Both the position numbers and the translations under genes were made by a program. Below, one piece after another: positions 26,343-34,922 of a stretch of DNA of 39,342 bases. The notes under the pieces are model-generated. The model searched no databases and had not been told where the DNA came from. It was given only the letters and a program-made list of their open reading frames with translations. The stretch's first letter is position 1; every line of letters starts with the position of its first letter. The stretch is from contig PFJA01000285.1 of NCBI GenBank assembly GCA_002782905.1, positions 1 through 39,342 of the forward strand, written 5' to 3'. The DNA is from Lysobacterales bacterium CG_4_10_14_3_um_filter_64_11 (lineage in GTDB: Bacteria > Pseudomonadota > Gammaproteobacteria > Xanthomonadales > Xanthomonadaceae).

Positions 26343-26384
26343 GCTGAAAGTGCCGCCAAGTACGAAGCACTGCACCAGCCCGGC
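26343..26384 (-). repeat. 42-bp repeat upstream of yqgE
   Basis: The partner of the repeat at 21629-21670. It lies in the 367-base gap 26040-26406 between yqgE and pilU. On the plus strand it can be read as a peptide AESAAKYEALHQPGYAR, compared with AQGAAKQDALHQAGKAR for the gshB copy, so both may be remnants of one coding sequence. A short CCCGC/GCGGG hairpin follows pilU nearby (about 26387-26403). I see no intact gene in the gap. Confidence 0.5.
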
Positions 26385-26406
26385 TACGCCCGCAATGCCG
26401 CGGGAA

Positions 26407-27537
26407 TTACTTCGACTCCACCAGATCCACGCCATCCATGCCCTGCGACAGCGAGTGCGCATCGCCACCCTGACTGAGCTTGATCTTCAGACGCACCTCG
26501 TTGGTGCTGTCGGCGTAGCGCAGCGCGTCCTCGTAGGAAATTTCACCGGCCATGTACAGTTCAAACAACGCTTGGTCGAAGGTCTTCATGCCGAGGTTGG
26601 TCGATTCCTTCATCACCTCCTTGAGCTTGTGGATCTCGCCGTCGCGGATGTAGTCCTGCACCAACGGCGTACCCAGCAAAATCTCCATCGCCACCCGCCG
26701 CGCCTTGCCGTCGGGGGTCGGCACCAGTTGCTGCGCGACCACGCCCTTGAGGTTCAACGACAGATCCATCAACAACTGGTTGCGGCGATCTTCGGTAAAG
26801 AAGTTGATGATGCGATCCATCGCCTGGTTGGCATTGTTGGCGTGCAGGGTGGCCAGCACCAGGTGACCGGTCTCGGCGAATGCCACCGCGTGATCCATGC
26901 CCTCGCGGGTGCGGATTTCACCGATCATGATCACGTCCGGCGCCTGCCGCAGGGTGTTTTTCAGCGCCGCTTCCCAACTGTCGGTATCGATACCGACTTC
27001 GCGCTGGGTGATGATGCAGCCCTCGTGCTTGTGCACGAACTCGATCGGATCCTCGATCGTGATGATATGGCCCGATGAGTTCTGGTTGCGGTAACCGATC
27101 AGCGCCGCCAGCGAGGTCGATTTGCCGGTGCCGGTAGCGCCGACGAACAACACGATGCCGCGCTTGGTCATCGCCAGCGTCTTGAGTACCGGCGGCAGGT
27201 TGAGCTCATCGATGGTGGGGATGCGCGACTCGATCCGGCGCAACACCATACCGACCTGGTTGCGCTGATAGAAGCAACTGACGCGGAAACGGCCGACACC
27301 CGAGACGCCGATGGCAAAGTTGCACTCGTGGGTTTTCTCAAACTCCTCACGCTGCGCCGGGGTCATCACGTTCAGCACCAGATCGCGGCTCTGCTGCGGC
27401 GTCAAAGGGTTCTGCGTGATCGGCGCGATCTTGCCGTTGACCTTCATCGACGGCGGCACACCGGCGGTAACGAACAGATCGGACGCCTTTTTGTGCGCCA
27501 TCAATTTCAGATAAGAGGTGAAGTCGATGCTGCTCAT
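26407..27537 (-). CDS. pilU: Type IV pilus retraction ATPase PilU
   Basis: A PilT-paralogue motor of 376 residues, acting with PilT at the base of the pilus. Walker A GATGTGKST (133-141), the Asp box IITIEDPIEFVH, Walker B IMIGEIRTREGMDHA and the His box ATLHANNANQAMDRI. Start-region blocks (SDLFVTAGVPPSMKVNGKI) and the extended C-terminal tail beyond ~345 (EVRLKIKLSQGGDAHS...) mark it as PilU rather than PilT. Good ribosome site (GGAG, 8 bases before ATG). It lies 246 bp downstream of pilT, the gap being filled by the nonamer element. Confidence 0.95.
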   Translation of the reverse strand: MSSIDFTSYLKLMAHKKASDLFVTAGVPPSMKVNGKIAPITQNPLTPQQSRDLVLNVMTPAQREEFEKTHECNFAIGVSGVGRFRVSCFYQRNQVGMVLRRIESRIPTIDELNLPPVLKTLAMTKRGIVLFVGATGTGKSTSLAALIGYRNQNSSGHIITIEDPIEFVHKHEGCIITQREVGIDTDSWEAALKNTLRQAPDVIMIGEIRTREGMDHAVAFAETGHLVLATLHANNANQAMDRIINFFTEDRRNQLLMDLSLNLKGVVAQQLVPTPDGKARRVAMEILLGTPLVQDYIRDGEIHKLKEVMKESTNLGMKTFDQALFELYMAGEISYEDALRYADSTNEVRLKIKLSQGGDAHSLSQGMDGVDLVESK

Positions 27538-27628
27538 GGCGTTATCTCCATAAAGCCGGGACCCGGGACCGATGGGTTTCGCTGTGCTCTACTCATCCTA
27601 CGGACTCTGGGCTTGGGAAAAGCAAATG

Positions 27629-27727
27629 GTCCGCGAAACACGCAAAGTGCGCAAAGGAAAGTCCTTACCCGTGTTTGTGTTCTTTGTGTTCTTTGTGTTC
27701 TTTGCGTACTTCGCGTCTTTTGCGGAC
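27629..27727. repeat. Inverted nonamer-repeat element between pilT and pilU
   Basis: Left arm 27629-27656 and right arm 27700-27727 form an inverted repeat matching at 24 of 28 positions, each ending in GTCCGC. The arms themselves have a 9-base period. From 27674 the units are TTTGTGTTC three times, then TTTGCGTAC, TTCGCGTCT and TTTGCGGAC. The element would fold into one long hairpin. It lies in the pilT-pilU gap, so it may affect the ratio of the two messages. A diverged relative flanks 23676-24022. Confidence 0.75.
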
Positions 27728-27783
27728 ATCCGCTCTTTGCTTCTGTGTTGTTACGCTGGCTTTTCCGAGCCCCAGCCCCGGCA

Positions 27784-28821
27784 TCAATCGAACAACCGCT
27801 TGTCCTTGGCGTACTCGCGCGCCGACTGGCGTGTGATCAGGCCGCGTTTGACGATGTCCTGCAAACACTGGTCAAGGGTCTGCATGCCATATTGCTGCCC
27901 AGTCTGGATCGCGGAATACATCTGCGCCACCTTGTCTTCACGGATCAGGTTGCGGATCGCCGGCACGCCGACCATGATCTCGTGCGCCGCGACGCGGCCG
28001 CCGCCGACTTTCTTCAGCAGCGACTGCGACACCACCGCGCGCAGCGACTCGGACAACATCGAGCGCACCATCGGCTTTTCGCCGGCCGGGAACACGTCGA
28101 TGATGCGATCGATGGTCTTGGCTGCGGAGCTGGTATGCAAAGTGCCGAACACCAGATGCCCGGTTTCGGCGGCGGTCAGTGCCAGCCGGATGGTTTCCAG
28201 ATCGCGCAACTCACCGACCAGAATGTAATCGGGATCTTCGCGCAAGGCCGAGCGCAGCGCTTCATTGAAGCCGTGGGTGTCGCGGTGTACCTCGCGTTGG
28301 TTGATCAGGCACTTTTGCGAGGTGTGCACGAACTCGATCGGGTCCTCAACCGTCAGGATATGGCCGAACTCCTTTTTGTTGATGTGATCGACCATCGCCG
28401 CCAGCGTGGTCGACTTGCCCGAACCGGTCGGCCCGGTCACCAGAATCAGGCCCTGTGGCTGTTCGATCAACTCGCGGAACACCTTGGGCGCGGCCAGATC
28501 ATCGAGCGACAACACCTCGGATGGAATGGTACGGAACACCGCGCCAGCGCCACGATTTTGGTTGAAAGCGTTGACGCGAAAGCGCGCCAGGCCCGGTATT
28601 TCGAACGAGAAATCGACTTCCAGAAACTCTTCGTAGTCGCGCCGCGCCTTGTCCGACATGATGTCGTAGACCAGCGCGTGCACCTGCTTGTGATCAAGCG
28701 CGGGAATGTTGATCCGGCGAACGTCACCATCGACGCGGATCATCGGCGGCAACCCGGCCGACAAATGCAGGTCGGAGGCCTTGTTCTTTACTGAAAATGC
28801 CAGCAGCTCGGCAATATCCAC
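27784..28821 (-). CDS. pilT: Type IV pilus retraction ATPase PilT
   Basis: The hexameric motor that depolymerises pili and drives twitching, 345 residues. N-terminal PAS-like part (MDIAELLAFSVKNKASDLHLSAGLPPMIRVDG), Walker A GPTGSGKST (130-138), Asp box ILTVEDPIEFVH, Walker B ILVGELRDLETI, His box GTLHTSSAAKTIDRI and the retraction motif AIRNLIRE. The start is GTG at 28821, with GGGAG 7 bases upstream. Divergent from yggS, as in Pseudomonas. Confidence 0.97.
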   Translation of the reverse strand: MDIAELLAFSVKNKASDLHLSAGLPPMIRVDGDVRRINIPALDHKQVHALVYDIMSDKARRDYEEFLEVDFSFEIPGLARFRVNAFNQNRGAGAVFRTIPSEVLSLDDLAAPKVFRELIEQPQGLILVTGPTGSGKSTTLAAMVDHINKKEFGHILTVEDPIEFVHTSQKCLINQREVHRDTHGFNEALRSALREDPDYILVGELRDLETIRLALTAAETGHLVFGTLHTSSAAKTIDRIIDVFPAGEKPMVRSMLSESLRAVVSQSLLKKVGGGRVAAHEIMVGVPAIRNLIREDKVAQMYSAIQTGQQYGMQTLDQCLQDIVKRGLITRQSAREYAKDKRLFD

Positions 28822-28865
28822 GTACGATCTCCCTCGCCTCTATCATGGGGTGCCTCATTCGTTGC

Positions 28866-28893
28866 AGTATAGCCGCAATCAGCACAGGTCAAA
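28866..28893 (-). promoter_or_regulatory. Putative pilT promoter
   Basis: On the minus strand TTTGAC (28893-28888), 16 bases, TATACT (28871-28866), in the 81-base gap between pilT and yggS. The -35 box lies about 10 bases from the yggS ATG. Confidence 0.5.
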
Positions 28894-28902
28894 TCCGCCC
28901 CA

Positions 28903-29583
28903 ATGTCTAGCCCGGAACAGCGATTGAACAGCGTATTGCAGCGTATCGCAACGGCAACGCAAAACGCCGGATGCCGCGATCGTGTCCGCCTGCTGGCGGT
29001 GTCCAAAACCCAAAGTGATACTGCGATCCGCGCCCTTGCCGCCGCCGGGCAACGTGCGTTTGGTGAAAACTATGTGCAGGAAGCCAGCGCCAAGCACGAT
29101 GCGTTGCGCGACCTGGCGCTGGAGTGGCATTTGATCGGCCACTTGCAGAGCAACAAGGCACGCGAAGCGGCAACGCGCTTTGACTGGGTGCAAAGCGTCG
29201 ATCGCGACAGCGTCATCGCCGCCCTCGCCCGCCATCGCAGTGACACGCAGGCGCCGCTGAACGTGCTGATTCAGGTCAATATCGACGGCGAACGCAGCAA
29301 ATCGGGGTGCCTGCCGGAGCAGATCGCAGCGCTGGCGGCACGTATTGCGTGTCAAAGCCGCCTGTGCCTGCGCGGGCTGATGGCCATACCCGACCCCGAA
29401 CACGATGCTCAACAGCGCGCGATCAGCTTTTCCCGCATGCAGCAGGCGTATTGCCAACTCCGTGACAGCTACCCGCGCGTGGACACCTTGTCGATGGGCA
29501 TGAGCGGCGATTTCGAACAGGCTATTGCCCACGGTGCCAACCTGGTGCGTATCGGCACGGCTTTGTTCGGGCCGCGCGAATAG
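28903..29583 (+). CDS. yggS: YggS family PLP homeostasis protein
   Basis: A 226-residue single-domain PLP-binding protein with an alanine-racemase-like barrel; it keeps pyridoxal phosphate and amino-keto acid pools balanced and has no known catalytic activity. PLP lysine K35 in LLAVSKTQ, then GENYVQEA, WHLIGHLQSNKAR, LIQVNIDGERSKSG, RGLMAIP, and LSMGMSGDFEQAI near the end. The ribosome site is weak. In Pseudomonas proC follows directly; here a 433-base REP cluster separates the two. Confidence 0.95.
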   Translation: MSSPEQRLNSVLQRIATATQNAGCRDRVRLLAVSKTQSDTAIRALAAAGQRAFGENYVQEASAKHDALRDLALEWHLIGHLQSNKAREAATRFDWVQSVDRDSVIAALARHRSDTQAPLNVLIQVNIDGERSKSGCLPEQIAALAARIACQSRLCLRGLMAIPDPEHDAQQRAISFSRMQQAYCQLRDSYPRVDTLSMGMSGDFEQAIAHGANLVRIGTALFGPRE

Positions 29584-29669
29584 CGCGCAACGCGGAATTG
29601 ATGGCTTTCGGTCGTCGGCGACGCGATACGCCACGGGTTTCGCCGTGATCGCAGTGAACCGGTTGAGGG

Positions 29670-29703
29670 CCCCGGGTTTCGGCCTTTCCTCAACCCGGGC
29701 TAC
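29670..29703 (-). repeat. GTAG REP, first of cluster
   Basis: CCCGGGTTTCGGCC ... TCAACCCGGGCTAC; read on the minus strand it begins with GTAG. It is followed by GGGGGGTTTTT (29705-29715), so the hairpin plus T-run may also end the yggS mRNA. Its left flank (GTGAACCGG, then GGGCC) is repeated before the third element at 29817. Confidence 0.7.
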
Positions 29704-29748
29704 CGGGGGGTTTTTGCCGTGCCGCGATGCCGGTTTGCGCGTGTTGTG

Positions 29749-29783
29749 GTAGCCCGGGTTAGGCCGCAGGCCGTAACCCGGGA
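29749..29783 (+). repeat. GTAG REP, second of cluster
   Basis: GTAGCCCGGGTTAGGCC ... GGCCGTAACCCGGG, in the opposite orientation to its two neighbours, giving a head-to-head arrangement typical of REPIN pairs. Confidence 0.7.
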
Positions 29784-29816
29784 TTTTGCGCGCGGCCGTG
29801 GTGAACGGGTGCGGGG

Positions 29817-29850
29817 CCCCGGATTTCGGCTTCGCCTCAACCCGTGCTAC
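29817..29850 (-). repeat. GTAG REP, third of cluster
   Basis: CCCCGGATTTCGGC ... CTCAACCCGTGCTAC. Together with its 20-base left flank it is a near copy of the first element. The remainder of 29584-30016, including 29851-30016, shows no gene. Confidence 0.65.
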
Positions 29851-30016
29851 CAGAGCCACCACGGCACGATGATATGGCGCGCTGGGATGAACCGGAAAAG
29901 CGATGCATTGCCGGGTAACACCCAACCACTGGACTGCTTCGTGCTGAACGGCAAGCGCTGCGCTGGCTATCGTGCGAATATCGCACTTTGCACCACGCAA
30001 CCGCCAAGAGCCGTCC

Positions 30017-30868
30017 ATGACCAAACGCGAAACCACCCCACTCCACCACGACCCCATCATCGCCTTCATTGGCGGCGGCAACATGGCACGCAGCCTGATC
30101 GGTGGCCTGCTGGCGCGCGGCACCACCGCCGCATCCATCCGCGCCGCCGACCCCAATGCTGAATCTCGATCCAGCCTGTCGCATGACTTTGGCATTCAGG
30201 CCGATGCCGACAACACAGCGGCAGCCGATGGCGCCGCAATCTGGGTTCTGGCGGTAAAGCCACAGGTCATGGCAACCGTCTGCGCCAGCCTGCGTGCGCT
30301 GGCGCAGGCGCAGCGCCCGACCATCGTTTCGATTGCGGCCGGCATCACCAGCACGCAAATCGATGGCTGGCTCGGTGGCGAGCAGGCGATCGTGCGCTGC
30401 ATGCCCAATACGCCGGCACTGCTCGGGGCCGGAGCCACCGGCGTGTGCGCCAACGCCAGAGTCGGCGATGCCGCGCGTGCCCAGGTGATGGCGTTGCTGG
30501 CCGCGGTCGGTATCAGCGTCGCGATCGAAGATGAAGCGCTGATGGATGCGGTGACGGCGGTATCCGGCAGCGGCCCGGCGTATGTGTTTTTGCTCGCCGA
30601 GGCGTGGCAGGCCGCGGCACAGGCGCAAGGCCTGACAGCGGATGCGGCGCGTGCGCTGGTCAATCAAACCATTCTCGGCGCCGCGCGGATGTTGCTGGAA
30701 TCCGATGCGCCGGCAACCACCCTGCGCCAGCGCGTGACGTCGCCCGGCGGCACCACCCACGCCGCGATCACGCAGATGCAGGGTGATGGTTTCGCCGCGC
30801 TGATCGCACGCGCCATCGACGCCGCCACCCGACGCGGTGCTGAACTTGCCGCAGCGGCGTCAGTCTGA
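30017..30868 (+). CDS. proC: Pyrroline-5-carboxylate reductase
   Basis: Last step of proline synthesis, NAD(P)H reduction of pyrroline-5-carboxylate. 283 residues. Rossmann motif IAFIGGGNMARSLIGGLL (~15-32), AVKPQ, MPNTPALLGAGATG, VSGSGPAYVFLLAEAW and TSPGGTTHAAI at the C-terminal active site. Start chosen at MTKRETTP; the frame is open for 15 codons upstream without ribosome site. The downstream gene begins 94 bp later. Confidence 0.95.
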   Translation: MTKRETTPLHHDPIIAFIGGGNMARSLIGGLLARGTTAASIRAADPNAESRSSLSHDFGIQADADNTAAADGAAIWVLAVKPQVMATVCASLRALAQAQRPTIVSIAAGITSTQIDGWLGGEQAIVRCMPNTPALLGAGATGVCANARVGDAARAQVMALLAAVGISVAIEDEALMDAVTAVSGSGPAYVFLLAEAWQAAAQAQGLTADAARALVNQTILGAARMLLESDAPATTLRQRVTSPGGTTHAAITQMQGDGFAALIARAIDAATRRGAELAAAASV

Positions 30869-30962
30869 ACAAACGCAAACCCAACAGGTGACAGCAGCAC
30901 ATCGCCAGCGCGATGATGCCAACGCTGCCGTCCAAACACCTTTCGCCAGGAGGATCCCAACC

Positions 30963-31424
30963 ATGCAACCGAGCCACCATTTCGTTCGCATCGCCGCGCT
31001 GTCGTTGCTCGCCTTCGCCGCAATGCCCAGCGCCAACGCGCAGCACCAGAGCATGGTCCAGACGGGCGATATCACCGTGCACTACAACGCATTGCCGACC
31101 ACCAACATCACCGCTGACGTGGCGCACCAGTACGGCATTACCCGTTCGGCCAGCCGTGCGCTGCTCAATGTCGCGGTGCGCAAAGGCGTGCCGGGTGAAG
31201 ACAAGGCTGTGCCTGCGGTGGTGACTGCGGCGGCCACCAACCTCAACGGCCAGCGCCAGGAACTGCGCATGCGCGAAGTGCGCGAGGGCGAAGCGGTTTA
31301 TTATCTCGGGGAAACCCGGATTGCCGACAAGGAAACCCTCACCTTTGAAATCACCATCACTGCCGAAGGTGCCAACAGCCCACTGCGTGCCAGCTTTCAG
31401 CAGCAGTTCTTCGTGTCGCGCTGA
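30963..31424 (+). CDS. DUF4426 family exported protein
   Basis: A 153-residue protein with signal peptide (MQPSHHFVRIAALSLLAFAAMPSANA, cleavage near 26). The mature part (VQTGDITVHYNALPTTNITADVAHQYGITRSASRALLNVAV, ending SFQQQFFVSR) fits the DUF4426 family, small periplasmic beta-rich proteins of unknown function that are often encoded near proC and yggT in Pseudomonas and relatives. Excellent AGGAGG ribosome site 11 bases before the ATG. 12 bp before the next gene. Confidence 0.85.
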   Translation: MQPSHHFVRIAALSLLAFAAMPSANAQHQSMVQTGDITVHYNALPTTNITADVAHQYGITRSASRALLNVAVRKGVPGEDKAVPAVVTAAATNLNGQRQELRMREVREGEAVYYLGETRIADKETLTFEITITAEGANSPLRASFQQQFFVSR

Positions 31425-31436
31425 GCCACACACGCC

Positions 31437-32129
31437 ATGACATTGCTGGCGGTTCGCCATGGACAGGCGTCGTTCGGCAGTGCCGATTACGACCAGCTTT
31501 CCGGCAACGGGCATGCGCAAGCGCAGCGCCTGGGGGCGTGGTTGGCGCGCCATGACATGCGCTTCGTCACGGTCGTTTGCGGCGGCATGCGCCGGCACCG
31601 CGAAACCTGTGATGGCCTGGCGGAAGCGTTTGCCCTCGGCGGCAGCCGCTTGCCAACAGCACGGATCGACCCCGACCTGAACGAGTTCGACCATCGCGCG
31701 ATCATCACGGCGTTCATCGACCAACAGCCCGATCACCCCAGCATCCACGCCACGGCTGGCGGCAACAGCGGTACACCGCGCGAGGTATTCGCGTTGTTGC
31801 AAGCGGCACTGCGGGCATGGGTTGCCGGAACACTCGACGCGCACACGGAAACCTGGGCGGCATTCCGGCAACGCACGCAGCGTGCCTTTGCCACGCTGAG
31901 CGAACAGGCCGCCTTTCAGGAAGTGCTGGTGATCTCATCGGGCGGGGTGATCTCGCAGTTGGCGCAACAAGCATTGGGCGCCGCCGATGAACGCGCCATC
32001 GAACTGAACCTGTCGTTGCGCAACAGCGCGCTGTGCGAGTTTCATGCGCTGCCCGATGGGCTGCGCATGGGCAGCTGGAATGCGCTGCCGCATCTGGCCG
32101 ATGCGCGCGAGTTGTGGACCTATTTTTGA
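31437..32129 (+). CDS. Histidine phosphatase (phosphoglycerate mutase-like) family protein
   Basis: 230 residues. The phosphate-accepting RHG motif is at 7-9 (AVRHGQASFG), the arginine region is CGGMRRHRET, and the acid is in LNEFDH. The second catalytic histidine usually found in a (V/S)HGG motif is replaced by serine: VLVISSGGVISQL. Such members exist in the superfamily, but activity cannot be assumed. The substrate is unknown. 15 bp upstream of the acyl-CoA dehydrogenase gene, so probably co-transcribed. Confidence 0.82.
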   Translation: MTLLAVRHGQASFGSADYDQLSGNGHAQAQRLGAWLARHDMRFVTVVCGGMRRHRETCDGLAEAFALGGSRLPTARIDPDLNEFDHRAIITAFIDQQPDHPSIHATAGGNSGTPREVFALLQAALRAWVAGTLDAHTETWAAFRQRTQRAFATLSEQAAFQEVLVISSGGVISQLAQQALGAADERAIELNLSLRNSALCEFHALPDGLRMGSWNALPHLADARELWTYF

Positions 32130-32144
32130 CTTCGGGAGCCTGTC

Positions 32145-33338
32145 ATGAGCGGTGAAAGCGAACGCGCACAAAACCTGCTGACGCAGGTCGATGCCTTCAT
32201 GCAGGAGTACGTGTATCCGGCCGAAGCCGCGATCGAGGCCTGGGATGCCGATCAAGACAAACGCTGGCAGGTGTGCCCGCTGATCGAAGAGCTCAAGACC
32301 AAGGCGCGTGCGGCCGGCCTGTGGAACCTGTTCCTGCCCGACCCTGAGCATGGCGCTGGCCTGAGCAACCGCGGTTACGCGCCGCTGGCAGAGCGGATGG
32401 GTCGCTCGCTGATCGCACCGGAATTGTTCAACTGCAACGCACCCGATACCGGCAACATGGAAGTGCTGCATCAGTTCGCCAGCGCCGAACAGAAATCGCG
32501 CTGGCTGGCGCCGTTGCTGGCCGGTGAAATCCGCTCCGGTTTCGCGATGACCGAACCGGACGTGGCGTCATCGGATGCCACCAACATCGCGCTGAGCATC
32601 CGTCGTGACGGCGATGCGCTGGTGCTTGACGGCCGCAAATGGTGGACCACCGGGGCTGGCGATCCGCGCTGCGCGATCCTGATCGTGATGGGCGTCAGCA
32701 ACCCCGATAACGAGCGCCACAGCCGCCATTCGATGGTACTGGTGCCGATGGATACGCCGGGCGTGCGGGTGGTGAGGCCGCTTACCGTGTTTGGCTACGA
32801 CGACGCGCCCTATGGCCATGTCGAGCTGGCATTCGAGCAGGTGCGGGTACCGGCCAGCAATCTGATCGGCACACCCGGCTCGGGCTTTGCCATCGCTCAG
32901 GCGCGGCTCGGCCCCGGCCGCATCCACCACTGCATGCGGCTGATCGGTCTGGCACAGCGCGCGCTGGAGCTGATGCTCGCACGCGCCCGCAGCCGTACCG
33001 CCTTCGGCCGACCGCTGGGCGGTCATGGGATGGCGCAGGAAGCGATCGCACTGTCGCGTTGCGAAATCGAGCAGGCGCGCCTGCTCACCCTGCACGCCGC
33101 AGCGGAACTGGACCGGGTCGGCAACCGTGGCGCCAAGGATCTGATTGGCATGATCAAGATCGTCGCCCCGCGCATGGCCTGCACCGTCATCGATCGTGCG
33201 ATCCAGATGCACGGTGGCGCGGGACTGGCGCAGGATCGCTTTCTGGCGCGCGCCTACGCTGGTGCGCGCTCGCTGCGCATCGCCGACGGCCCCGATGAAG
33301 TGCACCTGACCGCGCTGGCGCGCTCGATGCTCGCCTGA
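32145..33338 (+). CDS. Acyl-CoA dehydrogenase (ACAD10/11-like)
   Basis: FAD-dependent oxidation of an acyl-CoA to the enoyl-CoA, 397 residues. N-terminal helical domain ([37 protein letters not shown]), FAD/substrate strand [29 protein letters not shown]-terminal domain [27 protein letters not shown], and the end motif [11 protein letters not shown], which holds an acidic residue at the place of the medium-chain enzyme's catalytic Glu. The closest type in memory is ACAD11-like bacterial enzymes; chain-length preference unknown. Confidence 0.93.
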   Translation: MSGESERAQNLLTQVDAFMQEYVYPAEAAIEAWDADQDKRWQVCPLIEELKTKARAAGLWNLFLPDPEHGAGLSNRGYAPLAERMGRSLIAPELFNCNAPDTGNMEVLHQFASAEQKSRWLAPLLAGEIRSGFAMTEPDVASSDATNIALSIRRDGDALVLDGRKWWTTGAGDPRCAILIVMGVSNPDNERHSRHSMVLVPMDTPGVRVVRPLTVFGYDDAPYGHVELAFEQVRVPASNLIGTPGSGFAIAQARLGPGRIHHCMRLIGLAQRALELMLARARSRTAFGRPLGGHGMAQEAIALSRCEIEQARLLTLHAAAELDRVGNRGAKDLIGMIKIVAPRMACTVIDRAIQMHGGAGLAQDRFLARAYAGARSLRIADGPDEVHLTALARSMLA

Positions 33339-33420
33339 GGAAATCTGTTCAAGTCAGAGTTTTGCCAGACCATGGATGGCCTGCACGCGGATCAATTACG
33401 CAAGTGATTGATCCGGCGGA

Positions 33421-33447
33421 GCCGAGTCCGGCGATGCCGCGCTCGGC
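33421..33447. terminator. Inverted repeat between convergent genes
   Basis: GCCGAG (33421-33426) and CTCGGC (33442-33447) form a perfect 6-base stem with a 15-base loop between the convergent acyl-CoA dehydrogenase and Mpo1-like genes. No T-run on either side; it may be a two-way mRNA end. Nothing else is seen in 33339-33542. Confidence 0.3.
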
Positions 33448-33542
33448 GAGCCTGAAAAGCCCAGGCTGGACGTGTTACTCACCCGAACGCAAGTAAGGCG
33501 ACAACACCGAGGCCAGGAGCGGTTTGCCGGTCAAGATCATCC

Positions 33543-33851
33543 CTAAAACCGGATCCGCCCGATCAACATGTCCTTGAACATCACCCAGTCGCCCAGCAGC
33601 GACCACAGCGGGTAGGTAAACGTGGCCGGGCGGTTTTTTTCGAACACGAAGTGCCCCACCCAGGCGAAGCCATAACCGATCAGCGGGATGCTCAACAACC
33701 CGATCGGCGCCAGCCGCCCCATGATGACCGCGGCAAGCACACCCAGCACCAGCGCGCTGCCGGTGTAATGCAGGCGGCGACACGTGCGATTGTTGTGCTC
33801 GGACAGGTAGTACGGGTAGAACTCGCTGAAGCTCTTGAACTTCTCGGACAT
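33543..33851 (-). CDS. Mpo1-like (DUF962/YGL010w-like) membrane protein
   Basis: A 102-residue protein with two hydrophobic helices (~32-46 and ~49-65). The conserved run FYPYYLSEHNNRTCRRLHYTG and GHFVFEKNRPATFTYPLWSLLGDWVMF match the Mpo1/DUF962 family. Yeast Mpo1 is an iron-dependent dioxygenase of 2-hydroxy fatty acids; the conserved histidines here (H19, H28, H67) fit metal binding. Function in bacteria is not established. Confidence 0.88.
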   Translation of the reverse strand: MSEKFKSFSEFYPYYLSEHNNRTCRRLHYTGSALVLGVLAAVIMGRLAPIGLLSIPLIGYGFAWVGHFVFEKNRPATFTYPLWSLLGDWVMFKDMLIGRIRF

Positions 33852-33913
33852 GGCGCACCTCCTAGTGTAGTGTTTCGCTCACCGTTACTTTCAGAGCGGT
33901 GCCGCAAACGCTG

Positions 33914-34822
33914 CTATGCCGCGTCATCGGGCTCGAAGAAGCTCCAGCGTACCTGCACAAACTGCGCACGCAGATCACGTTCCAGCGTGTTTATCGCGGC
34001 GATCAGGTCGGGTACCGACGGCACCGCTGCCATCTTCGCCTTGATCGACACCAGCACGTCATCGCCCAATTGCAGGGTAATCACGTTGTACACCTCGTCA
34101 AGCTCGGCGCGGCCAGCGAGAAATGTGTGGATTTGTGCCTTCAGCGCCGGATCGACACCCTGACCAATCAGCAGCCCCTTGACCTCGACCGCCACGAATA
34201 TCGCGATCACGATCAGCAGCACGCCGATCATCATGGTGCCAATCGCATCGAACAGCGGATTGCCGGTTGCCATGGTCAGCAGCACAGCCACCAGCGCAAA
34301 CGCCAGGCCCAGCAACGCCGCCAGGTCTTCACCAAACACCACCACCAATTCCGCCTGCCGGCTCTCGCGGAACCAGTGCCACAAGCTGTTGCTGCCGCGC
34401 ACCTTGTTCACTTCGTGCAACGCGGCACGCAGCGATGCCGACTCGGCGATGATGGCAAAGACCAGCACTCCGACCGCGATCCACGGGTGATTCAGGGGTT
34501 CCGGCGCGCTGAGCTTGTGCAGGCCCTCGTACAGCGAAAACATGCCGCCGACGCTGAACAGCAGCACGGCCACCAGAAACGACCAGAAATAGATTTCCTT
34601 GCCGAAGCCGAGCGGATAATCCGGCGACGGGGGCCGCTTGGCGCGGTGCATGCCAAGCAACAACAAGCCCTGATTGCCGGTGTCGGCGAGCGAATGCACC
34701 GCCTCGGCCAGCATCGCGCCCGAACCGGAAAGCAGCGCCGCGATGCCCTTGGCGAGAAAAATGGCGAAATTGGCGCCCAAAGCGAAGAAAATCGTGCGGG
34801 TCGAATCGGCTTTTGCGGCCAT
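33914..34822 (-). CDS. Cation diffusion facilitator family transporter
   Basis: An inner-membrane metal exporter of 302 residues, with a six-helix core (~8-205) and a cytoplasmic dimerisation domain (~215-300). The first metal motif is H43-x3-D47 (AVHSLADTGN). The second is E165-D166 in FGEDLAALLG, where many zinc transporters have HxxxD; this variant resembles the SLC30A9 branch. Metal specificity cannot be stated. Start chosen at MAAKADSTRTIFF; the upstream frame would cross the divergent gene's control region. Divergent from a GNAT acetyltransferase. Confidence 0.9.
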   Translation of the reverse strand: MAAKADSTRTIFFALGANFAIFLAKGIAALLSGSGAMLAEAVHSLADTGNQGLLLLGMHRAKRPPSPDYPLGFGKEIYFWSFLVAVLLFSVGGMFSLYEGLHKLSAPEPLNHPWIAVGVLVFAIIAESASLRAALHEVNKVRGSNSLWHWFRESRQAELVVVFGEDLAALLGLAFALVAVLLTMATGNPLFDAIGTMMIGVLLIVIAIFVAVEVKGLLIGQGVDPALKAQIHTFLAGRAELDEVYNVITLQLGDDVLVSIKAKMAAVPSVPDLIAAINTLERDLRAQFVQVRWSFFEPDDAA

Positions 34823-34882
34823 GCAAGTTGTGCTCGGGGCAGGGGCGCAAATTGTAGACCATGCGGCAAGCCTGCCGTCACA

Positions 34883-34904
34883 TGAACACATTAGAGTGTG
34901 TTCA
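34883..34904. promoter_or_regulatory. Palindrome between CDF transporter and GNAT genes
   Basis: TGAACACA, six bases, TGTGTTCA: a perfect 8-base inverted repeat in the 100-base divergent region, 18 bases before the GNAT ATG. It may be an operator or a leader hairpin. I see no matching second copy and do not recognise the regulator. Confidence 0.5.
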
Positions 34905-34922
34905 CCAAACCCGCGTGGCAGC

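Noticed and set aside
26040-26468. A 143-codon open extension in frame upstream of yqgE (AGLVQCFVLGGTFS...)
   Set aside because: It overlaps pilU, has no family resemblance, and YqgE proteins begin at the GTG at 26039. Part of it is the repeat shared with the gshB region.
27328-28794. A 488-codon plus-strand frame across pilU, the repeat and pilT
   Set aside because: Runs antisense through two motor genes and a repeat; composition typical of a shadow frame.
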